Positions 11,601 to 23,280 are shown, counted from the stretch's first letter. The stretch is DNA of 64,000 nt from Sanderia malayensis (GCA_013076295.1 RQOL01000810.1:124001-188000); one strand, 5' to 3'. Notes: generated from the letters alone by a model not told the origin. Program-made: numbers and translations.

Positions 11601-14600
11601 GGTTCATTTATGGCCAAAACAGACATCGAATCTGCCTTTCGTCTAATTCAAGTCCATCCAAACGACTGGGAATTATTGGGTATGAACTGGAACGGGGGTT
11701 TCTATTTCGAAAAATTCTTGCTTATTGGCCTACGCGGCGGTCCTTTTCTCTTCAATCAATATGCTACCGCGATTCACTGGATACTGGAACATAAGTGTGT
11801 AATTTCCTACGTGACACACTTCCTAGACGATTTCTTGATTATCGAACCTAAAAATCCTGATTCCCCGTTTGACAAAATTTGTAAGGTCAGCCTTCAAGAA
11901 ACAGGCATTTCCATCGCGTGGCTAGAGTTGTATGCTATTGTTATGGCCTGCCTTATTTGTGCACCACGCTGGTTTACGAAAAGGATTTATTTTAATGCAA
12001 TAACGAGTCTGTTGTTTATATCATTACCTCAAAACGTCCCCCTTCCCCAAAGTGATGGCTCTGGTCCATCACCTAACGCTTCTCACTATGCAATATAATT
12101 TCTATTTTTTGCTAAACACATCCCGGGAGCAAACAACGAAATAGCTGATTCTCTCTCACGTTTCCAGGTCGATTGTTTCCGACCATTGGCGCCATGGGCC
12201 GACCCCCTGCCTCAACAACTCCCGGAGGAAATTTCGCACCTTTGACGCCTTTGTTACACCATTTTCAAGTTTTTCACTCGCCCAAAATACACAAGACTCA
12301 CACCGCACGGGGGTCAAGCAGTTCCTTACTTTTGCTAAGCGTTCAAAGCTCATGGATTTTAGGGTATTTTGTCCGCCGACGGAATTACTCTATGTTATTT
12401 TGCTACTCACATGGCCCCGACTGTCTCACATGACACAATAACAATGTTTCTGGCCGCAGTGAGAGACTTTCATTTACAACACGTTTTTACTTGCAACTTG
12501 CAAGATTTCTGTCGACAATATATATTCTTTGATCACTTTCACATTTCCGGGCTGCTTCAGCTGGACACTGCACGTGATCTCGATAACCAAATGATATGGG
12601 CCATAATTTGCTCCGCACAATTGGATACAATTGCACATCTAATTTCACGCATTTCTCTATACTCGTTTTTATGGGCAATCGCTGGACGCAATTTGTGGGC
12701 AAAAGTGCAAACACTTCATATCACAAAAACTCGGAATAGCACATCAATAACCTATACTGATACAAATCAGTAAAGTATTAGGCTCAACGAGGCCTCGCGT
12801 ACCTCGTTATGGTTTCGAATCGGGGCCTCGCGTACCCCGTACAAATTAATGGCAAGGCCTCGCGTACCTTATAAAAAGCCAGGGGCCTCGCGTACCCCAT
12901 CGCAAAATATGTCAAAACAAAACGGACAGCGTCCGTAAATTCCGAGTCAGGGACAGCGTCCCTAAATTCCGAGTCAGGGACAGCGTCCCTAAATTCCAAG
13001 TCAGGGACAGCGTCCCTAAATTCCGAGTCAGGGACAGCGTCCCTCAGGGACAGCGTCCCTGCCCCTCCGCTCGCACTTCGTTCCTTGCAAATGCGTTTCC
13101 TACACCGCCCACAATATCGTAATTAACTGTTTTAATTTATGTATAACATCATTGATATATTTACGTATTATTACCTAACAATTATGTTGTAAATTATAAT
13201 GATGATGAAGATGGCTATGTTGTAAATTATGATTATGATGACTATTATGATGATGATTATGATGACTCAAAGCATATCGCAATGGTTTGTTCTTGCGATT
13301 CTCTGCGGTAGGAGTGAATAATTAAATGTTAGTTAATACATGAAATTTATTAACTTTAGTTAATTAGGCACGGATTTTTCATATTGCGTGACTGTTTTTT
13401 AATGCTAATCAACAACCAAAATTAACAGGGCCACACCAAGGGTGCGTTGATTACTTGACACAGGCAAGGTATTTTAATCTGGCACCAATCGTAAAATATC
13501 ACGCATAGCGATGCTGCCTGTATCTAATCTCAGCTTGATGAAAGTGACAAGCACAATAAACCAATCAGAGCTCCCAACACAGCAGGCTAACCAGCGACAA
13601 GCCAATCAAATTAAGCGAATCACCACGCAAAATACTCCCTTTATAAGACAATGCAAAGCCCTCAAAGGGCAACAATTTACAAACAAAGCAACATATACAT
13701 AGTTGCCAAGCAAATCAAGGAAACAAAAATTTACCCGCCCACCTCCCTATCCACCGATAGAGGCATATCCAAGGTTCTACGAGCTACCTTTCACGAACCA
13801 CCTGATTAATTGAAAGTCGCAATGCATCTGAGACGCCAAACTTTGCAGGAACTGGCAAAAGTGCAAACACTTCATATCACAAAAACTCGGAATAGCACAT
13901 CAATAACCTATACTGATACAAATCAGTAAAGTATTAGGCTCAACGAGGCCTCGCGTACCTCGTTATGGTTTCGAATCGGGGCCTCGCGTACCCCGTACAA
14001 ATTAATGGCAAGGCCTCGCGTACCTTATAAAAAGCCAGGGGCCTCGCGTACCCCATCGCAAAATATGTCAAAACAAAACGGACAGCGTCCGTAAATTCCG
14101 AGTCAGGGACAGCGTCCCTAAATTCCGAGTCAGGGACAGCGTCCCTAAATTCCAAGTCAGGGACAGCGTCCCTAAATTCCGAGTCAGGGACAGCGTCCCT
14201 CAGGGACAGCGTCCCTGCCCCTCCGCTCGCACTTCGTTCCTTGCAAATGCGTTTCCTACACCGCCCACAATATCGTAATTAACTGTTTTAATTTATGTAT
14301 AACATCATTGATATATTTACGTATTATTACCTAACAATTATGTTGTAAATTATAATGATGATGAAGATGGCTATGTTGTAAATTATGATTATGATGACTA
14401 TTATGATGATGATTATGATGACTCAAAGCATATCGCAATGGTTTGTTCTTGCGATTCTCTGCGGTAGGAGTGAATAATTAAAACGCCAATAACTATAATT
14501 TCTTTCACTCAAAGCCACGCAAATTCTCTCTCATTTAAAAGAGAATGTTTTCAAGTTTTGAAAAATGTAAAAATTTTTCATGTAACTGTCTTGACCTTTG

Positions 14601-17600
14601 ATAATTGTCAGTTTCAGTCTTTGTTTACCACTAGGGAAGCACATGTTTTGTTTTTCAAATTTCAGAGTGGGTTTAAAAAAATAAAATTTATGTTAACTTC
14701 AGAAAGTATGAAGCCCTTGAAAATTATATCAAATTATAGTATTTGAAACAAATTATAGGAATATCCATGTCGGATTTTTTGTTATGGCGCTTAACCTTCT
14801 TGTTTTTTACTCTGAAAAAAAAATTACGGAAAAATAGGTTTTGTCAAATCACACTCCTAAAATGATAAACAAAGACTGAAACTGAAAATTATAAAAGGTC
14901 AAGACAGTTACATGAAAAATTTTTACATTTTTCAAAACTTGAAAACATTCTCTTTTAAATGAGAGAGAATTTGCGTGGCTTTGAGTGAAAGAAATTATAG
15001 TTATTGGCGTTTTAATTACTCCACTGCGATAAATTTTTGTGAACATTTTTTAAGGAACCTCTTCGCAGTTTTCTTTTAATATTATTATAAAACAATATGA
15101 TATACTCTAAATTATGTTTTCACTTGAAAATTTATGAAATTCTGAGTATATTTCTGCTAAAGAAATTCGCAATCGAAACCCGTTTGGTATTTGTATATTG
15201 TTATGTAAATTTTCTTGTTTAGGCCTCGGGCCACTTTTAGACGCCATTTTTCATCGGGTGGTGCGTAACTTATGCTCACTAAGTGTATATCCTGCCTCAA
15301 GAAGGCATTTCATCAAAATCTCCAGGTCAAAACCCTAAGTCATGGAATTAGGCTCCTGGGGAGGAGAGTTAACTAACTCTGTCTGCTTAGTGATGACTAT
15401 CACATAGATATGGTGATACAATGGCGTCATCTGAGTATAGTTGTGTATTGTGACCATTTTGGTAGAATGGGTTCTTACTTGATAAAAGATAAAAGAAATA
15501 TACGACTAAAGAAATAATATTCATATTTAATATATACAGTGAAGTCCTGATAATTCGAGCCCGAGATAACTGGAACCCTGGATAACTGAAACCAATTTGC
15601 ATCCCTTTGAAAACTCTCTTGCCCTCAAAAACTCAATCTAACTGCGCAGTGTCAGCTGTGTTGCGCAGTCTAGGGATTGTATTGAAAAGTACACTACCCT
15701 TACGACGATTATGATAATAATTATGACAATGATGATGTTGATGGGGTTTCCATGTTTTGTTGTTTTAACTATTGTTATTTTGTTATATATTCACATTTTC
15801 GTGCTGTATTTGATGGACGAAGGTTAAAAAAGCAGAATTGTCTTTTCTCTGCATTTATATGAAATGCTTTGAAGTTGTTATTTCTACTCCTGTTAGTTTC
15901 GGATAGCATATAGGATGCTATGTCAATACCGTGATACCCCAGTAATCCGATTTCCATTACCGCACTTGTCTTGTTTGAAATATGAGAAACCTCTGTGATT
16001 TATAGCGACCGTGCCTGTTTAGTTTACTGCCTGTAAAATTAGGCAGTATTTTATTTTCTTCCATAGGCATTGTTTCATTTAATGATTATGTACTACTATA
16101 GTTAACTATTTTTTATCATATTGGCATTTAATCTCGACAATATACAACGGCTGTTCGTGTTTTGTTAATAACGCCAAGATTCACGTGTGAGGCTTACCTT
16201 TGTCTCACTCTAATGGCTACGTTCATTAGAGAAGGGGCTGTTTTTATTGGGGTAGTTCTAATCGCTGGACCCCACGACACCATCACCCTCGGACCCACAA
16301 CCCAATATACAACTCCTGCCTTAAAGCAGCCCAATTTGCAATATTCTTGACTGTAAATATTGTATCGAAGTCAAAGGCACTTTTGTGAAGTATGAACATC
16401 AAGTAAGAACGCATTCTATCAAAATACTCACAATACATAACTACTCAGATCGCATCATTGTGTCACAGGCATTGGCGTCTAGAAGTGGCCCTAGGCCTGA
16501 GCAAGAAAATTTACATGACAATATAAAACTACCAAACGGGTTTCAATAGCGAATTTCTTATATATCATACTATATCACCGAACTATATCATACTATATCA
16601 AACTATATCATACTAGCCCTTGGTACCGTCGATGCCGGGTTGAGATTTCGGCGAATGGCCTTTATTTAAGTAGATACTTGACTGACAATTTAAACCTCAA
16701 TCATAAATAACCTAATCACAGACACAAACTACTAAAAATCAGTCAAATGTAGTAAATCACAAATAATTTCACTCTCAGTTTTCCAATGCTTCTGAATAAA
16801 CAATATTCCGTATTGTTCCGTATTATTAAATTACTATTGCCGTATGTCACTTTATTGATTTTATGTATCCCAAAACCACACAGATACAGACTGGTGATTT
16901 ATTTGACGTCACAATAGATCTGAGAAATCGAAAATTCCGTCACATTTTATTTCAACTACCTGTTACTTTTCTGGTTTTACTCTTTTAATTCTAAACGTTT
17001 TATAAAACATTTTTCGCTGAGGACACTCCCAGATAAATTCCGGTTACATAGATACCTTTCATTTTGCGATCTGTGGAGTGGTTCTTGAGTTATAAGCGGA
17101 CATAGCCACAAACATACATACATACAAACAGTTCTGTTATATATATATAAGCCCTGGTACCCGTCGTTGCCGGGTTGAGATTTCAGCGAATGGCCTTTAT
17201 TTAAGTAGATACTTTGTTACGAACATGCCAGCCGATCGTACATTTTTTATTCTGTTTCGGTATCCACTTCCTCAGCGCTCTGCGCTTCGCGATTTAGTAT
17301 CGTCCATTTCCACGAAAAAAATTTATTTGACATTCTTCCTCTGTTTCTATTGTTCTTGCAATGTTTTTTCTTTTCGCGCCAGTTGTTTCTCGACTAAGTA
17401 ACCGCTTTCTTTTTTTAGGCATTTTATATGAATATCAGATTTTATTAATGAACTGTGTACTTTGACTGAATATGAGACTTTAATTAACTTTTTTGAACTG
17501 TGTACTTCGAATTGAATCAAGAATCATGTATCCCACAACGACGATGATTCCACTGTACGTTCTTTATTTCCATCTTTCGAACTTTCGATTTCTGCTGCTT

Positions 17601-20600
17601 AACCGCCCTGTGCGCTCGAATTGAATCAAGAAACATGTATCCCACAACCACACAGATACAGACTGGTGATTTATTTGACGTTCCAATAGATCTGAGAAAT
17701 CGAAAATTCCGCCAAATTTTATTTCAACTACCCGTTACTTTTCTGGTTTTACTCTTTTAATTCTAAACGTTTTGTAAAACATTTTAAAACATCAAACATG
17801 TTGCGAACATTTTTTAATGTTGGCCTTTATTTAAGTAGATACGTTTAGAATTAAAAGAGTAAAACCAGAAAAGTAACGGGTAGTTGAAATAAAATTTATC
17901 GAAGTTGAATAATTAAAACGCAAATATTATAATTTTTTCACTAAAAGACACGCAAATTATCTCTCATTTAAAAGAGAATGTTTTAAAATTTTGAAACATG
18001 TAAAAATTGTTCATGTAACTGTCTTGACCTTTTACAACTCCAGTTTTAAGCCTAAATCATGTTACGCATAGAATTTTGATACACTTTTACCTCATCACGA
18101 CAATACGAGAGCCTAATTTCCTAAGTTCATAAAATATCTTAAGGTGTTATACTGATGAAGATTAATAAATCGAAACTGTGGTTGGTGGCTTAATACCAGC
18201 TGAAGTTATGCGGGCTGTGGTTGGTGGCTTAATACCAACTGAAGTTATGCGGGCCGTAGTTGGTGGCTTAATACCAACTGCTTGCTTCAACATGCCACTC
18301 TTTGGGTTCGTTTGGCCTTATGCCTGGGGGGTCACACTTCGTGTTCTGTGGGCCGAAATTTGCACAGCAAATCGGTATCGCGGACCGTAAAAGCTTACTC
18401 CTGTTCAAGAAAATCGGGCCGGTATGCTCAACGCCCAATTTTTTGAAATAACATTAAATAGTTCTTAAATGTAATTTGAAAACAGTTAATGGGCGATAGA
18501 AATTGCAATTGCGAAATAGCCTCGTGTGCATGTCCATCAACATGATCCCATAAGGGTGTCGTTACCGAGCCCAGCAGATAGATTGACGGCGGTCATCTCT
18601 TTGGCAATTTATTCAAAGCATGTTCGTGCAAAGTTCAGATGCAACAATCATTCTAAGGCCTAGCGCATAGAACAAGGATTGACTTCTCCCACCCACCCTG
18701 TCCTCTTTTATTGTTTGTTTGATCGTTTGATTGTTTGTCTCTTCGTGTGCAGTAAGCAACTGCACACGACTAATGACTGAAGGTATATGCATTTTAGTGG
18801 GGGAGGGGGTATTATCAGAGAAGAAGGCTCAATAAAGCATTTAGGGTGCCGCATCTTAATAGTATGTTTGCACTACTAAAATGCATATATCTTAAATACA
18901 CCTGATATATGCATATATCAGGTGTATCGGCCGAAATTTGCACAGCAAATCGGTATCACCGACCGTAAAAGCTTATTCCTATTCAAGCAATTCGGGCCGG
19001 TATGCTCAAAGCCCAATTTCTTGAGATAACACTAATCAAAGCAAAAAAAATACAAATATCCAGCCCATCGTATGAGAGAGAATGGATGTCAAACTTGTTG
19101 CTTCAGTGCGAGAAAAAAGGGTGTTGCCACTACGATGTCATTGTAGGTAGATTCCAGTCCTAAAGTTGATCAACAAATGGCAAAATGGCAAAATATGGAC
19201 AAAAAATTTAAAAATTTTATCGATTCTAAACTCAACGAACAAAGCTATATTGACGTAAACGAGCTGTTGGAAATATATTTGGAACATTTGTGAGCATTTC
19301 TCTATGGATTTATAAGATCGAAGCTCAATCGCACCGGTCACAAATTTGCCAGATCTCTTGGCCCTTACCCAGACCTGCCAGGATTAAATAGAAAATTAAA
19401 GTTTATATCCAATAAGCTTTAATTTTATGAATAATACATTTTAGGTGGAGGTAACCGTCAAGAACCAAATGCTTCACAGCAGCATTACTATGCATTGGCA
19501 TGGTTTCCATTTGCATAACACCCCGTGGATGGATGGAGTTGGATACATCACTCAGTGTCCTATTGTCCCAGGATCAACATTCGTCTACAGGTATCTCAGT
19601 GATCAATTGTTTACTTTTCGTTACTCATCTTAATTGCACAGTAGCGCATGCTCTCGACACTCAGTTGCCCCTCGATTGCAGAATTATAACAAAGGACTCA
19701 AATGATATAATACCTGCCCATGATTATAAGATAAACATATTTAGCTACATCATCAAACACGATTTATTGAGCATAGACAGCATATCGAAATTCAGTTATC
19801 TTGTTATTTTTTAAATCAATAAAACGTTCTTCGCTGAGTCTAGATTCGAATATATTTTCAAACGTAATAGGGATTTCTGTGGGGAGAAATTTTGTAATTC
19901 CTCTCCCACAGCTGCAAACTCATCACACGTCTTTCAAATCTCAATGTGCCGACATGTTTCAAACCATCAAAGTAAAAAAAATTGTCAATTGTATCAAATT
20001 TTATCCTTTTTCCTCCTGAAAGGTTGTGTTTTTGTATTGGTTCGATGCATGGTATAACCCCCTTAGCCTATAAATTAGAACATTTTCCTGCAGATTTAAA
20101 GCTTATCCATCGGGAATACTCTGGTACCATGGCCATTTTGGTGGTCTACGAGCTGACGGCGCATTTGGACTTTTTATTGTTCACGAGGAGGCACCAGAAA
20201 TTCCATTTTTTCCTTTTCTTGTCAATCATTGGTTGCATATTCCATTTAGCGAATACATGACGACAAATCCTTACCGCAAGACTAACAAGTACATGTTTGC
20301 GGGACCTGGGATGTACACATACAGTTTTGAGCACATGAATATGACTAATCCTCGGATTTGGAGAGCAATTGATGGAATTCGTTTGTCATCTATGATGTAC
20401 ACAAGCGCTCTAATCAACGGAAGGGGTAGATTTGAAAATAACAAAGCACCAATTTCCTGGTTTACTGTCAGAGAAGGCAGTAGGTTTGGTTTTTACATTA
20501 TAAACCCAGGTATCGAATACACATTTGCGATTTCTATAGATCAGCATGAATTTCTGCTCACTGCTCTCGACATAACAGACGTGAAACCGAGAGCAGTTCG

Positions 20601-22190
20601 CGCTCTTTATTTGAACCCAGGTGAGCGAGTGAAAGTAGAAGTTCTCGCCAACCAACCGAAAGATAATTATTGGATAAGATCAAAAACCCTTGACGATCAA
20701 GGTGAGGTTCTGGCAGTTTTGCACTACAATGGAGCTGGTTACGAGGAACCATTGTCATCACCAGCAAAGTGTAGCAAAAAACAACAATGCGTGATTTACA
20801 ATTGTCGATCTTCAAAGTTACCAACTCCGTCAATATCATGTCTTGCAGCTATGGATATGGAAAGTGTCGGACGTGCTGTAGAATTTGCCAAGAAAGTTCA
20901 AAATGTTGACAAGGAACTATTCTTCTCCTTTGCATTTCCTATTGTAACAGCCGTGAATGGATACAGGTTTACAATGCCACAGAATCATTTGTATTCAGAT
21001 CTTCCGTTGGAAGAGAAATGTACCCCGCGAAAGTGTAAAAACAAAGTATGCCGTTGTACACATATTGTTGGTACGAGCATTTTGTTGTGCGTAACTTTCT
21101 CTCGGCTATTACTAAAACATCGTACTCGAACAACGACAGGGAAACGACCGGAGAGCAATTAAGAATTAAGCAATTATAAAGTTCAGAATAATTTTACTTT
21201 CATCGCAAATTCGCAGAAGTTGCAAAATCAAAACTGCAGCATGCTTTTTTCTTGTTCTTGAACCGATATATTCTTTGATGGGTTTCTTCGTTGTTCCCCT
21301 ATTGTTCCCTGGTCATATTTGGACGTTCCTTCTTTTAGAAACAGCCCTTTCATCCCTGGCACAATTTACGAATGTCTGTGACATTGCCTGTATTAAAATA
21401 TGTGTCAGATCTTTCGAGCTCTACATCTCATACCTGAAAATGAGATGTACATTTCTTTCCTGAGCTACGTCTAAAATTACAGATGTTTCCACTGCCAACA
21501 TCTTTCAATTGGAAAATTATGGATATCTTTGCATAAAATTATTAACAGGTTAATGAACAAAGTTATCGGACGAAATAAGGCAGCTATGGGACACCTTGTG
21601 CTTTGTAAAATGTTAAAAAATCGAAACATGTTTGCCAATGTCTTGCATGTTGACATTTTCATCATGTATTATAAATTCATTGTCCTCTTCTCAGATTTGC
21701 CTTTCAACAAAACCATCCAATTGGTTTTCACAAACATTGCAGACAAAAAGCAGCATGGACACCATCACACAATTCACCTTCATGGTCACGACTTTGTTGT
21801 TTAAAAACCGGCTTTCCAGAAGCGGATCCAATTACTGGTGACCTACTGCGAAATAATCGTGATTTGGTTTGCGAAGACCAATTGTGCCGCAAAACAAGAT
21901 GGATCAATTATGAGCAAGTTGCAAAAACATTTAATTTAAAAAATCCGCCCAGCCAAGATTCTGTGCTGCTACCATTTGGAGGGTATGTTGTTGTCCGCAT
22001 TCGGACTGATAATCCTGGAATTTGGTTTATGCACTGTCATCAATTGCAGCATGGCATTGAAGGCATGGAAGTTGTTATTCGAGTTGCGTCCGAGATGATT
22101 CCATCACCGCCCAAGTATTTTCCAAAATATTGTGGTGGCTTTACTTTCAAGCACGAGGATTTTATGGAATATATCAAAGGTGAAGAATAA
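8652..22190 (+). CDS. Secreted multicopper oxidase (laccase/ferroxidase-like), four coding exons
   Basis: Couples one-electron oxidation of substrate to reduction of O2 to water. Coding exons: 8652-9059, 19445-19590, 20094-21070 and 21695-22190, all GT/AG with matching phases. Predicted length is 675 aa if the frameshift is discounted. A signal peptide occupies about residues 1-30. The four copper signatures are present: HWHGFH (153-158), WYHGH (195-199), HTIHLHG (535-541) and HCHQLQH...GM (624-635, type-1 Cys 625, likely axial Met 635). RADGAFG after the second signature is also typical. At 21799-21804 the frame breaks into TAA; one extra T in the T run would rejoin HGHDFVV to the downstream frame. 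This is either an inactivating mutation or a sequence error, and the rest of the gene is intact. Substrate (phenol or iron) cannot be told from sequence. Intron 1 is 10.4 kb and full of transposons. Confidence 0.88.
9964..10378 (+). repeat. A1 repeat of the DIRS-like element, with promoter motifs
   Basis: 415 bp, matching A2 at 13319-13733 with a constant offset of 3355. It carries two CCAAT boxes (10206-10210, 10247-10251) and a TATA-like TTTATAAG (10285-10292), properly ordered ahead of the gag-like frame that starts near 10401. This is the likely promoter of the element. Confidence 0.8.
10401..11132 (+). pseudogene. Gag-like protein of the DIRS-like element, frameshifted
   Basis: An opening frame (10401-10826) gives a Ser/Thr/Ala/Pro-rich N-terminus beginning MAKSKSIKQG. 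A shifted frame continues to 11132 and carries the cysteine/histidine cluster CRRFNIERFCKEATC...HVC...CGGKHAGNRC, the zinc-binding pattern usual for gag proteins of DIRS elements. The frames must be joined by at least one shift near 10826. A T-rich, G-interrupted tract (11199-11246) follows. Confidence 0.7.
11370..12250 (+). pseudogene. Reverse transcriptase / RNase H of the DIRS-like element, broken
   Basis: Pieces in several frames follow the expected order. SLERPVGPF near 11386 marks the start. SFMAKTDIESAFRLI (motif A region) and SYVTHFLDDFLIIEP (catalytic xxDD box) lie in the frame 11496-12098. RNase H-like WLELYAIVMACLICAPRW follows, then HIPGANNEIADSLSRFQ around 12118-12168, the end-of-RNase-H signature. 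A deletion joins the palm region directly to RNase H. Non-functional. Confidence 0.78.
12250..12500 (+). pseudogene. Tyrosine recombinase, N-terminal remnant
   Basis: Fragments such as TGVKQFLTFAKRSKLMDF and, one frame over, TITMFLAAVRDFHLQHVF match the N-terminal core-binding part of DIRS tyrosine recombinases. The catalytic Arg-His-Arg-Tyr half is not present before B1 begins at 12698. Assignment rests on order and pattern, so moderate confidence. Confidence 0.55.
12698..13326 (+). repeat. B1 repeat of the DIRS-like element
   Basis: 629 bp, matching B2 with a constant offset of 1156 and no visible difference. It holds four GCCTCGCGTACC units (12790-12900), then at least five spaced copies of the hairpin GGGACAGCGTCCCT (12930-13060), then a GAT/ATG-rich tract. 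Its last eight bases, TAATTAAA, are also the first eight of A2. Confidence 0.85.
13319..13733 (+). repeat. A2 repeat of the DIRS-like element
   Basis: Copy of A1 including its CCAAT and TATA-like motifs, so it could also start transcription. It overlaps the end of B1 by the shared TAATTAAA and is followed by 120 bases (13734-13853) found nowhere else in the window. Confidence 0.85.
13854..14482 (+). repeat. B2 repeat of the DIRS-like element
   Basis: Copy of B1 with the same hairpin array and GCCTCGCGTACC units. It ends in TAATTAAA at the junction with the host MITE, whose sequence resumes with ACGCCAATAAC. Confidence 0.85.
15537..15606 (+). mobile_element. Possible pogo/Tigger-type transposon end
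   Basis: TACAGTGAAGTCCTGATAAT followed by repeated 'gataactg' and 'ttcgagc' motifs resembles the terminal repeat of pogo-like transposons. Such ends begin CAGT next to a TA target. No opposite end was found nearby. The surrounding 15289-16472 shows nothing else recognisable. Confidence 0.4.
16473..18050 (+). mobile_element. Second copy of the long-inverted-repeat MITE, interrupted
   Basis: 16473-16560 matches the outer part of the MITE arm (GGCGTCTAGAAGTGGCCC...AAACGGGTTTC). 17891-18050 matches the inner part (AATAATTAAAACGC, TCATTTAAAAGAGAATGTTT). About 1.3 kb of other repeats separates them. The AATTAAAACGC site used by the DIRS-like element in the first copy is uninterrupted here. Only one arm is recognisable. 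Confidence 0.6.
16561..17890. repeat. Nested repeat block inside the second MITE copy
   Basis: A start of the form AGCCC-TGGTACC-GTCG-TGCCGGGTTGAG occurs near 16614 and again near 17151, and GGCCTTTATTTAAGTAGATAC occurs a third time at about 17821. A block rich in TTACTTTTCTGGTTTTACTC occurs at about 16966 and 17746 and inverted at about 17842-17890. CATACATACATACAAACA near 17114 looks like the simple-repeat tail of a SINE or LINE. Class uncertain. Confidence 0.55.
18177..18280 (+). repeat. Short tandem repeat, 39-bp unit
   Basis: Nearly three copies of a 39-base unit beginning GTGGTTGGTGGCTTAATACC. The unit is a multiple of three, so an open frame runs through it, but nothing else suggests coding. 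Confidence 0.7.
18351..19032 (+). repeat. Pair of about 103-bp direct repeats with a 30-bp palindrome
   Basis: 18351-18453 and 18929-19032 share GGCCGAAATTTGCACAGCAA and the following sequence with few differences. A perfect 30-bp palindrome (18897-18926, centre ATATATG|CATATAT) abuts the second copy. The pair could be the ends of a small element of about 0.68 kb. It lies in oxidase intron 1. Confidence 0.6.
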
Positions 22191-22450
22191 CGTAACTTTT
22201 ACCTACCCTTTGTTAACTCTACGATTTTGTCAATACATGACACAATGTTATCTTTCTTACTATTATAAAGTCGTTTTTGTAATTTCAAAGAAACTTTTTT
22301 GAATTTTGATTGTGTAATTTTTATTAATTCTTCAAACTTTGATTTTATCACGCTTTCAGCTGGTTATTATTCAGCTGTTTATCTATTTGTAATTTTTTGC
22401 TTTTCGAGCATAAGATTCAGATTCTTCTTCTGGAGAAAAGCTAACAAATT

Positions 22451-22478
22451 TAATAATAATAATAATAATAACAATAAC

Positions 22479-22513
<35 letters not shown>

Positions 22514-22583
22514 TAATAATAATAATAATGACAATAACAATAATGATAATAATAATAACAATAACAATAATGATAATAATAAT

Positions 22584-22656
<73 letters not shown>

Positions 22657-22935
22657 TAATAATAATAAAATAATAATAATAATAATAATAATAATATTAA
22701 TAATAATGATAATAATAATAATAATAATATTAATAATAATAATAATAATAATAAATAATAATAATAATAATAATAAAATAAGAATAATAATAATAATAAT
22801 AACAATAATAATAATGATAATAATAATAATAATAACAATAATAATAACAATAATAATAATAATGATAATAATAATGATAATAATAATAATAATAACAATA
22901 ATAATAACAATAATAATAATAATAATAACAATAAC

Positions 22936-22991
<56 letters not shown>

Positions 22992-22995
22992 TAAC

Positions 22996-23054
<59 letters not shown>

Positions 23055-23073
23055 TAACAATAATATAATAATA

Positions 23074-23164
<91 letters not shown>

Positions 23165-23214
23165 TAATAAAAATAAATAATAATAATAATAATAATAATA
23201 ATGATAATAATAAT

Positions 23215-23280
<66 letters not shown>

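Larger units (their letters stand above)
9964..14482 (+). mobile_element. DIRS-order (tyrosine recombinase) retrotransposon with split direct repeats, degenerate
   Basis: Layout is A1 (9964-10378), coding body, B1 (12698-13326), A2 (13319-13733), a 120-base stretch, and B2 (13854-14482). This is the split-direct-repeat plan of PAT/Ngaro-type members of the order. The body runs gag-like zinc motif, reverse transcriptase, RNase H, then the N-terminal part of a tyrosine recombinase. All are broken by stops and frameshifts, and the recombinase catalytic half is missing. There is no target duplication. Both outer ends, the B1/A2 junction and the unoccupied site in the host MITE share TAATTAAA. Not capable of moving on its own. 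Confidence 0.82.
9700..15288. mobile_element. Long-inverted-repeat MITE, split by a retrotransposon
   Basis: The left arm (9700-9963, then 14483-14640) and the right arm (about 14860-15288) are inverted copies of about 430 bp. Shared landmarks include ATACACTTAGTGAGCATAA at the outer ends and TCATTTAAAAGAGAATGTTT further in. Without the inserted 4.5 kb the element is about 1.08 kb and has no coding capacity. It lies inside intron 1 of the oxidase. Parts of a second copy are at 16473-16560 and 17891-18050. The right arm preserves the uninterrupted form of the site where the left arm was split. Confidence 0.85.

Noticed and set aside
12790..13060. CRISPR-like array of regularly spaced repeats
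   Set aside because: Units are self-complementary, spacers are the same each time, the whole array is duplicated in B2, and the context is a eukaryotic retrotransposon.
12784..14155. Repeated frames reading EFRDAVPDS on the minus strand
   Set aside because: They are by-products of the GGGACAGCGTCCCT tandem repeats in B1 and B2.
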